Positions 1 to 8,467 of a stretch of 17,954 bases of DNA are shown here, in pieces. The position numbers and the translations under genes are program-made. The stretch comes from Podila epigama. Taxonomy: Eukaryota > Mortierellomycota > Mortierellomycetes > Mortierellales > Mortierellaceae. The DNA is taken from assembly GCA_015679605.1 (NCBI GenBank), contig JAAAVE010000357.1, positions 1,708 through 19,661 of the forward strand, read 5' to 3'. The first letter of the stretch is position 1. Each line of letters opens with the position of its first letter. The notes under the pieces were generated by a model, which saw nothing but the letters and a program-made list of their open reading frames with translations, did no database searches and was not told the DNA's origin.

Positions 1-3000
1 CAAGGATCTCGGGTGCTGTATACGGTGTTGTTTCCATCGTCACATCCACCGCCTCGCCTACAAAGCGCGCATGGCTAAAGTTCCAGAGTTTCCACCGATG
101 CTCCACTTGCACCGAAGCATTATCTGTTCCAAACGACTTGTTCGAATGCGACGAGTACACAGACGTGCGGTAGCCACCTTGACCATCCGGCTCAGAGTAC
201 AGCTCTTGCAAAAAGATGCTATCTGGTGACAGATTGAGATGTACCACATGATGATCATGGCACCACTTCAGAGCAGAACTGATGCTATCCGTCAACGACT
301 TGAGCTCTGCCTGCGTCAATGGACCTTGTGGATTCGCCAACAGCGTGCTCGAGGGACGGACCTGAATGCTACCCTTGCGCTCCTTCAAATACGTATCCAA
401 TGTGCGTGAGAACGGACCCATCACCGACACATACCGGTACTCTGCAATCGATGGCAAGGAGTAGAGCGTAAACAACTCTGCAATGTACATGTCTGAACGC
501 AGATGCTGCAACATGCCTGCCTCGCGCTTCCATTGCGTCTCGTTCTTCATCCAACGGAGAGAACGCTCCCTAGGCTCCGACTCGGAGGTACCAGCAGCGC
601 CACGCGGTCCAGGCACCACCGGCGACGGCAGATTGCTCTCCTGTCCAGAAACCTTGGAAGAATCGCGCACATGCGAGAACGCCGAACCTGCAATGTTGAT
701 CTCAGGTGCACCTTCAATCATCTCCACCTGCGAGAACATGAGCGTACCGGGCTTGGCTGAGGGTGTTGCCAATGCAGCATCCGAACGTTCATACCTGATA
801 ATGCTCAACTTGAGCGTGATCTGCGTCTTTTGGATCGTTGGAGGACCTCGTTGTTCATGGCTCATCAAGGTGGACCCGGCTACAACAGTTCCAGCTGCGA
901 CAGCTGCTGCTCCTGCAGCCACTGCAGCGCCAGTCGCAATACGTTCACCCGTCGCCGACGTCGAGGATGTGCCTGTCAAGACCGTGGTGGTCTTGTCAGC
1001 ATTGTTCAGGATGCGGTTGGTCGTTGTTGTAGTACTGACGTTGTGAGTGCCAGTGTTGAGGGAAGTGGTCGAAGTTGCACCACTGTGCTGCATAATGGTT
1101 GAGGTAGTGTCATCGTGAACCATCATACCCGTTCCAGTTGTTGCAGAACTTTCGTCGCGGTTGTGGCCTGCAAAGGTGAGGTCATGGTCGCTCCAGTTCT
1201 CAGACTCCAGAATAACCTCTTGCTTGTCGCCGCCGACAAAGATGGGCTTTCTACCACTAGTGGAGGAAGTTGTGGTTGTGGTTGTGGTTGTAGTCTTTTT
1301 AGAGGAGCCGCCTTTACTCTCCTCCGCAGATGAGGATGCGTGCTTCGCAGCAGCCAAAGCACCTGCACCAAGAGCAACACCAACCGCGCCAGCAATCACC
1401 TTGCCATTGGTTGAAGACGAGGAAGAAGTAGGTCCACCATTGGTGGGGGCATGTTCTTCCTTCTCTGTCGTACCGTCTTTGTCGTCTCCACCTAGGCCAG
1501 GGACCGTGTCACCAGGAGTAGCGGTAGGGCGACGAGATGGGAGCTTGTAGTCACCACCACTCATGAAAAACTTGGCCTTGGACGACCTCTTAGCATTCAG
1601 GACGCCATTAGTGCTGTTGTTGTCGACACTCTCGCTGGACGAGTTTTCGTGGGCTGTGTGGCCTGCGACAAGGACTTTGTTTTGATCGGCCGTCTTGGAC
1701 TCTTTGCGTTTGTGCTTGTTTGCAATTGCACCAGCTGCCAGAGCAGCAGCAGCAGCGGCAGCGGCGGCGCCTCCAATCGCAGAGCCAGAAGGACCTGCGG
1801 AACCACTATCAGCACCAGCTGGGCCAGCAGGGCCAGCAGGACCTCCCGTAGGCACTTCAGTATATCCACCATAGGGACTATCATGAGGCACGGACGTTCC
1901 TCCACCCACTAGTGCCAGAGGAGGAATGGCCGTTGAATCTCCGGAAGGTGATCCATACTTGGGTTCATCCGAAGGACCTCCAGGGACAAAGATGCCAGAG
2001 GGTCCCTCAGATCCGGCTCCACCAAAACTATGATCTTCAGGCCCATTTGGCGATTCACCAACTGCCGCAGCCTCGTTTCTCTGGCGGCGACGTTTTGCAG
2101 CAACAAAGAGGAGCGAGACGAGAGCAAGCAGGAGAAGGAGTCCAAATATTCCGCCAAGAATAGCGCCAAGTTTCTTGTTCCCGCCCCCGTCTTCAGTGGC
2201 TCGCGAGTTGTCTGGAATATCACCACTCACAGGAATCGTGGGTGTTACCGATGGCGTAGGCGTGTCTTGGACCAGCACAGGGACCGAGGGAGTCGCGTCT
2301 GGATTGGGGAAAGGGTTCGGGATAACCACAGGGACTGGAACCGCCACCAGAGCCAGAGCCGCCGCCGGAACCACTACCTGAGCCTGAGCCTGAACCGCTG
2401 CCAGAGCCTGAGCCTGAACCGCTGCCAGAGCCTGAGCCTGAACCACCACCAGAACCCGAGCCTGAACCCGAGCCTGAGCCTGAACCACCACCGGAACCAC
2501 CACCAGCGCCTGAGCCACCGCCTGAGCCGGAGCCTGAGCCTGAGCCGCTACCAGAGCCTGAGCCACTGCCTGAGCCACTGCCTGAGCCACTGCCAGAGCC
2601 TGAGCCGCTACCAGAGCCTGAACCTGAGCCAGAACCACCGCCTGAACCACCACCACCAGAGCCTGAGCCTGAGCCTGAGCCTGAACCGCTACCAGATCCT
2701 GAGCCACTACCAGATCCAGAACCACTGCCTGAGCCACTACCAGATCCTGAGCCACTGCCTGAGCCACTACCGGATCCAGAACCAGAGCCTGAGCCGCTAC
2801 CAGATCCTGAACCACTGCCTGAGCCATTACCAGAGCCACTGCCACTGCCAGAGCCACTGCCAGATCCAGAACCATGGCCATCATTTTCACCGCGACCGTT
2901 GTCGTTGTCGTTGTCGTTGTCATCGTCATCCTTGTCATTCTCCTTGCCAGGTCTGTAAACGTAGACGGGGGCCACCTTGTCGTGGTCACGATCACCCTTT

Positions 3001-4667
3001 TCACCTGGACGCAGGTTAGTGGTGCAGTCTTTAGCTGAATCACAGCCGCCATAAACAATGATGCCTGTTCCACAGCTGGCACATGCTAGGCCACCAGCGT
3101 GATGACTACCGTGGGACTGAGAGACGATTTCATACGAGTTTCCAGAAGAAGATGTATCGATGCTCCATACACCTACAACATGGTCGTCCTATGTTGTTTT
3201 GTCATACAGTGTGTTAGAGAAGATTCTGTTTGCAACATGTTGGTCTGTCATCTTTATAAATTAGACTTTCTTTTCTTTTCTTTGTTTCTTTTTTCTTTCA
3301 TTACCTTGCCAAGGATCCAGAGTTGTCCCTGGTGATAAATGGCATGTGGGTACTTGATATCCACTGAAGGCAAGGTGTGGAAACCACCTTTTCCTGCACC
3401 GGGGCGCATGAAGAGGATATCCACGGGACGAGTACTTGGTCGGTCTGCGATTTCAATATCAAACCAACCAGAGCCATGAGGGCCAAACAGGAACAAGGTT
3501 GTGTTCTCACAACGACTGGCGTGATCGTTGGCATGGTGAAGCTTCTTGGGTGAATTGTCGTGTGTGTAATGGAATGGATTGTTGGGTGATGCAATTAATG
3601 TGAGGTCTTTGGGAAGGACTTGTCGACTAGAATGAGGAATGAAGAAAAAAAAGTGGTGAGTGTTAATAAAATAAAAAGAGTGTTTACCGCACGTGCCACA
3701 TATGTCAGGAACAGAGTCAAAACTCACCCAATCTTGATATCATGGCAAGAGTGCACTTCATGATTGACCAGTTGAACGCCCGTGAGATGGTCCCGGTCTT
3801 TTGCATCCTTCCAGTGGATGACCACAGTGTCAATGGCTTCGTCATACAGGTCATGTTGACTTTCAGATGCACCACCTGTACGGCGCTTGACCTGGGTTCT
3901 GAGGGACTGGTAAACGACCGTCAATCTGTTCGGGTACTCAAACTTGATGCGCTTCGCGTCCTTCTTCACCTTGAACCGACTACCCTTCTCATACGACTCT
4001 TCGTGGCATGAGCATGGAGCACTGATACGCGTGTGGCGCCAGAGTCGCTCCTCATGGCTCCACATCGAGAAACCTCCTTCGCCATCGCGCTCGTAGGTCG
4101 GCACAACGAACTGACCATCGCTCGAAATGAAGCATTGATTGGTATCGAAGCGTCGTCCGCGGCGTTCACCACCTGGGTAAGGCAATGATGTCCAACCCTT
4201 TGCGTGACGCCATTCAAAATCATCCTCGTCCTTGTCCGAGTGACAAGTTTCGTTCGAGTTGATAAAGTTGAAGACGAGTGTGTTCTGCGCATCATAACCA
4301 ATCATGTAGGTTCGGCCCTTGACCCTGTCGACCGCCAGACAAGGGTGTTGCAAAATCGGTGGAGGTTCCGAGTGCCATCGTTTTGAGAGGGTTGATAGCG
4401 TTGTGGAGATGGTGTGGTCCCTTGGGTTGACTACGAATATGACAAATGAAGGGAGGGAAGCGAGGGATGTGGGGGAAATTAGACGTGTGTGTAACAGGTC
4501 TAAATGTCTGTGTATGTCTGTGTTGGAGGACACAACGTACCTTGGATGGCTGATGCCCTGACAGCAACTATCAGAGACTGAATTAGGAGTACTACTACCA
4601 TGAGTGTTAGCATGATATAGGATCGAGAACGGCCTTGTTGGCCGATCGTTGGTTTGTCAAGCGTCAT
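1..4667 (-). CDS. Receptor-like membrane protein: propeller-like ectodomain, Gly-Ser linker, TM helix and C-terminal pseudokinase (3' end beyond window)
   Basis: Predicted exons on the minus strand: 4667-4541, 4430-3728, 3626-3305, and 3188 to the window edge. The first three introns are 110, 101 and 116 bp, and all phases match. The ATG at 4667 opens a signal peptide ending near ...VRASA (about residue 40). Exons 2-4 encode a beta-rich, propeller-like ectodomain with kelch-type turns ([10 protein letters not shown]). An Asp/Asn-rich stretch and a Gly-Ser tract (about residues 490-665) follow. The next segment lies in a different frame: a Pro/Thr stalk, a TM helix at 2170-2096 ([20 protein letters not shown]) and a basic stop-transfer KRRRQR. 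About 520 residues of Gly/Ala/Ser/Thr-rich tail lead to a kinase-like domain from about 575 down to 1. There the catalytic loop reads [13 protein letters not shown], the DFG position reads WNFS, and TAPEIL is the APE motif. Ligand and function are unknown. The frame change near 2345 (an unannotated intron or an indel) is unresolved. Confidence 0.82.
2096..2170 (-). other. Transmembrane helix of the receptor-like protein
   Basis: About 25 uninterrupted hydrophobic residues ([20 protein letters not shown] then LFVAA) are preceded by GGGNKK and followed at once by KRRRQR, a typical type I stop-transfer. The same plan (small-residue start, Leu/Val core, Arg cluster) is seen in the kelch protein at 12236-14452. 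The helix separates the Gly-Ser linker and Pro/Thr stalk outside from the Gly/Ala-rich tail and pseudokinase, which are predicted to be inside. Confidence 0.9.
2345..2873 (-). repeat. Gly-Ser coding tract (about 175 residues)
   Basis: On the minus strand this segment reads almost purely (Gly-Ser)n with GGS/GGG interruptions, one Asn and one Ala. The Gly and Ser codons vary freely at third positions (GGC/GGT/GGA/GGG; TCT/TCA/TCC/AGT/AGC), so the Gly-Ser frame is the one under selection and this is not a simple hexanucleotide expansion. A 24-bp higher-order unit is repeated about three times at 2377-2448. The tract lies between the ectodomain and the TM stalk, so it should act as a long, flexible extracellular linker, possibly O-mannosylated on Ser (inference). 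Confidence 0.93.
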
Positions 4668-5142
4668 TGTATCAGACGATGGATGGTCGATGGATGAATG
4701 GTGCAACCACGAGTTGAAAGGGAAACTGTCTATCCCCTCTTTCTCTAAGTGAGCGTGTTCAGTGTTGATGGATGTGAGAAGGAAGAAAATATATGAAGTA
4801 AATACAAAATAGATAAAATGTGGAGTTGGGGGTGAAAGTTATCGCTCTCTTTCCATCGAGGTTGTTTGTTCTTTTGAAGGGTCGGATGGATTAAAAAGAA
4901 ACAAAAAGGAACAAGTGGACAATGGATATGGAAAGAAATATAGAGCAATGACAAGAGCAGTGGCCAGAATGGCAATGATATGTTTGTCAAACAAAAGCAA
5001 AATGGAAGAGAAAACAAGAAAGAAAGAGAGCGAGCGAGAGAGAGAGAACGAGAAAAAAAAAAAAGAAGGAAAAAGAAGAGAAAAAGAGAAAAAAATAAAG
5101 GAAATAGAAAAAAAAAGAAACAAAAGATAGACACCAAGGTAC

Positions 5143-5163
5143 AATGGGGCTGGAAGCCCCATT
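5143..5163. repeat. Perfect 9-bp inverted repeat with 3-nt spacer
   Basis: The arms aatggggct (5143-5151) and agccccatt (5155-5163) are exact reverse complements around gga. The hairpin sits at the switch point between a long purine-rich and a pyrimidine-rich stretch. It is not followed by a gene end, so I do not call it a terminator. Confidence 0.75.
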
Positions 5164-6263
5164 CCATTACTGACTGGAGAATGCTTCTTCGTTTTTTTTC
5201 TTTCTTTTTTTCTTTCACTTTCTTCCCGCATGGGGTAGGTGTTCCTTTTTGTGGTTTTTTTTTTGTTATTCCACCAATTGGTCCCTATAGGGCCTCCAAA
5301 GGGTTAAAACATCGGCTTACACCAACGCCCAGCAAAACATCAACATCAACATCAGCAGCAGCATCTATGGCTAAACACCTGCAAAGGACAATAACGGGGT
5401 TTAGTTGCCCATCCATGCATTCAGGAGAAAGAGTTCCCTGCCAAAAAAGAGTAGGAGTCTGATTGAGTACAAGTCCAAGGGCCATAGGGAAGAGAAGGGG
5501 TGCAGTGTGTCCGTAACATCTTGCTGCTGGTATTTTTTTTTTGTTGTCAAGGAGCAGCAGACAAAAGGAGATTTCAGGGAGAGTAAAAAAAGATAGACAG
5601 AGAAGAGAAAGAGAGAGAAAGAAAGCAAGAAAGAGTGTGTGTGTGTAAAAAAAAGACCTCCTTGAATACATGCATGTTCATGTCCAACCTACCACCCATA
5701 TCATGTCGCTTTTCTTCTTCTCTTGGGATAAATCCAAGAAAAGACATGATTCGCATGATTTTCTCTTCTCTGCATTTACAGCTAGGGCATTGATGTGGTA
5801 CAATAACGAGCGTAACTGCTGTGATCTTGTGCCCTGCCTAGCCCTACTTTGATCCCCCCCTGTCAAAAGAAGCAACTGGCAAGGCTGCTGCCCTTGATCT
5901 CCCTATTGTACAAAAATAAACCTACACTCGTCATGCAGGCAGGGAGTGCGGGAGTGAAGAGATAGTAAGCGGCCCTTTTCACAAACTAGGGCTGGGTGTT
6001 TTTCCCAATGCTCCCTCATTGTTCGTGGCTATAGCTCAAGGAACCGTTCATCTTCGAACAAAAGCAAACATTTTCCTTTTCGTTAGATGTCCTCAACTGC
6101 TGTCAAGAGCGAATCGAAAGGATAGTCACCGTTTAAAGAAAAAAGTGGTGAGCAATTGGGGGCAACGACCATGGACAATGGATGACAAGAATGTGACTCT
6201 GGCTACAAAAAGATCGCTTGTTGTGAAACGTTCATTTCATTTGGTATTGTCTTTTTTTGTTTC

Positions 6264-6269
6264 TTTATT
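6264..6269 (-). terminator. Candidate polyadenylation signal of apm1
   Basis: The minus strand carries AATAAA here, about 117 bp downstream of the apm1 stop codon, followed by an A-rich/T-rich stretch. Position and motif suit a fungal poly(A) site. There is no transcript evidence, and fungal signals are degenerate. Confidence 0.4.
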
Positions 6270-6385
6270 TCACTTCATACAATCCTCTAAAGTCGGTCAA
6301 TCGTCTTTTTGTTTGTCTGGATGATTGGTTTCATAGCAATGCCCGTTTTACCCTTTATGAACAAAATGAGGGGGTGAGCACTTTA

Positions 6386-8467
6386 CTAGATAGGTGCCAT
6401 CTTGTTTGCCTTGATGCTGTCTGGCATTCTCATTTGGTAATCACCGTTCTGAGTGATATAGCGGACCCATGGCAGTGCTGCATATCCTGAACGTTCCTGG
6501 ATCTTGAGATAGCGAACCTGGATACCCGAAGTCGTAAAATAGGGGATTTCGAACTTGATCGACATTGGTGGGCGCTTATCAGCATCCTCCACTACATTCA
6601 TAAAAAAAGGTTTCCGTCCGTCGAAAGTAGTTGGGTTAGTTCAATGTTAGGATTACTTTTCATATGGCAAAATAGTTAAAAAAAAAAGCAGGAGTTTGTC
6701 AATAAAATGATAGAAGCAATACATACAGTTTTTCACCGAAGGAAGACCGAAATGTGCGCGCATCGAGAATTCTTTGCCGCCTTGGAACTGCTTGATCTTC
6801 CAGATGACACAAGCCTTTTCTGGGACATATTGTACCGAGCCAATACCGCTCTAGTATCATTTTAAAGAAAACACGGATAGAGATGAAAACGTCCATTCTG
6901 CTCACTTTTTTCCGACAGTCATCGCGCATCATGCACAGAGGAATCAAAAAAAAATCCCTTACTCTGAATTTTGGTGTATCGGCATCTTCTGGCACTGGAA
7001 TATGAATCTCGACATTGTTGGCAGAGGAGCGACGCTTGAACTGCGCCTTGGCCTGGATATTCCAAAAGGAGAGACGAGGGAAGGGTGACGTGAGTCGCCA
7101 TAGTGCTGTTACTTGTATATGTTCTATGCAGACATGCGCCCTGGACTACATTTGCAAGTCACCATTGCAAGTCATCATTAGACTTACGCGAATCAGGTAT
7201 TCAACTCTGCTTCCGGTATAGTTCTCAACCAAGGCTTCGACCCAGATCAATGGCTTGACCTGGGTGTTGAGGCGGTATGTCATTAAATCAAATTCGCCAT
7301 CTGGAGGGATAAACGAAATTGTCCTGTCGTTCTCGAATTTTGAAAGGCGCACACACTGGTGGAACTTGACGTCCTCCATTTCAATCGACTTTCCTTTTGT
7401 TGGAGCTACAAGGTCGCGACAAAAAAAAAAGAGGCGTACAAGTTGAGGGAGGCTGAAGAATGATGAAGATGTTGCAGTCAAGTTACATAGGTAAAAAGTA
7501 ATGCCCCTTGACACTTACATCTTCCAGTGCTTTCAAACATGACCTTGTCGTTCAGACCGAGGCGAAGCTCTGGCATGCCTGACAAGAAAACTTTCATCTT
7601 GATAGCACCGAGGATCTCGCTTCTGAGAACATTGCCATTGGCGTTGACCAGCAAGTTGACAGATTCGACAACGTCCAAAAAGACTTCATTCTTCCTGTAC
7701 CGGATGCCCTCTGATCTCCACGAGACTGCATTTGTGACAGCCATGGGAGGGCGGACTTGGACCTCGAGCTTGTAAGCATCCTGGGTAATGTACTCTTGCA
7801 AGATTTTGGACTCTGTTGTCTGAGGGTAACCAAAGTCCATCATCTCATCCAGTAGCTCGTAAATGATAACAAAGTTGTCCCGGATGGATTCTTCTTCCAG
7901 CTCCTTGAAGTATTCAGTCAAGACTTCTGCAATCGTGTGCAAGAACAACATCACAGTCGTGGCGTTGGAGTTTTTGCGCGTAATAGCCAGCACTATTGCG
8001 AGTTGATAGAAAAATATTAAAAAAAGTATGAATTGACACGTCTGATGGACTAGCTGTTCATTGGTTCACTGTCTGTTCCTTTTCCTCTCTCTCTCATCTT
8101 GGTCGAATCCAACACATGCATGGAAAGCTCATGCATAAAAGATTGCTTGGTCAACACAAAAGCTGATGGTAATAACAGGAACAACACACACACACACGAC
8201 ACATGCGCGCTCGCGCGAAAAGATGAGTAACATGACTGATGTGGGTGTTTTTGTCTTACAGAACAAGTTGTTGTGTCGAATGTAAAGGTAGTTGATGCCG
8301 TCGTCGGTGAAGCAAGGTGCGGGCGCCAGACTGTCTTCTTCGGCTTCGAGGACCAAAGGCAAGAACTTTTCGACGGCAGACATGGGAATGTCACCACGGT
8401 AATTGCGCGAAATCAGTACTTTGCCCTTGAGATCAAGGATGAAGATGGCAGACACAGCGGATGCCAT
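6386..8467 (-). CDS. apm1: AP-1 clathrin adaptor complex, medium (mu) subunit
   Basis: Six predicted exons (8467-8260, 7992-7519, 7405-7188, 7052-6963, 6850-6727, 6591-6386) join in phase to 439 aa, the usual mu1 length. The product is the medium chain of the AP-1 complex, which sorts YxxPhi cargo into clathrin vesicles at the trans-Golgi and endosomes. Residues 1-140 are the longin-type N-terminal domain (starting [20 protein letters not shown]). The rest is the mu homology domain, including [17 protein letters not shown] and [17 protein letters not shown]. The residues forming the tyrosine-signal pocket in mu2 are present: F174, D176, K203, W413 and R415. After the normal ending [10 protein letters not shown] there is a short tail, [13 protein letters not shown]. 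Intron 1 (267 bp) carries a CA microsatellite. The gene is divergent from SNRNP40. Mu1 is preferred over mu2 because of the [20 protein letters not shown] and GLPSV-type blocks. Confidence 0.96.
8184..8217. repeat. (AC)7 microsatellite followed by alternating CG run, inside apm1 intron 1
   Basis: Seven AC units (8184-8197) are followed at once by cacatgcgcgctcgcgcg. Together they give about 34 bp of nearly continuous purine-pyrimidine alternation with two phase breaks. The run lies wholly within intron 1 of apm1 and does not touch the splice sites. Confidence 0.85.

Larger units (their letters stand above)
4668..6385. other. Intergenic region: promoter side of the pseudokinase gene and 3' side of apm1; low complexity
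   Basis: There is no convincing gene in about 1.7 kb. The region holds a purine-rich run (about 5000-5130), a pyrimidine-rich run (about 5188-5222), many A or T homopolymers, a (GT)n stretch near 5635-5646 and short palindromes such as ccctataggg at 5283-5292. Open frames here translate to biased Lys/Glu/Arg or Phe/Ser/Leu strings with no domain character. The right part should contain the apm1 3' UTR and the left part the promoter of the gene starting at 4667. No clear TATA box could be assigned. Confidence 0.7.

Noticed and set aside
483-2163. Several open frames on the plus strand (up to 187 aa)
   Set aside because: They are antisense to the continuous minus-strand frame that encodes the TM helix, Gly/Ala-rich tail and pseudokinase. 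Their translations have no domain character.
2345-2873. Repeat block considered as a CRISPR array or tandem satellite
   Set aside because: There are no unique spacers of constant length. The units are 6-bp coding repeats with third-base variation inside a gene with introns.
2030-3019. 329-aa plus-strand frame rich in Leu/Ser/His/Asn
   Set aside because: It is the complement of the Gly-Ser tract; the regular pattern is a shadow of the GGN-TCN repeat. The synonymous variation fits the minus-strand Gly-Ser reading.
4745-5231. Two minus-strand frames of 130-157 aa, Phe/Leu/Ser-rich
   Set aside because: Both are translations of the purine/pyrimidine low-complexity region. They have no intron logic, no conserved motif and they overlap each other.
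6019-6324. 101-aa plus-strand frame
   Set aside because: It lies in the apm1 3' flank, has no recognisable domain, and its composition is like the surrounding non-coding DNA.
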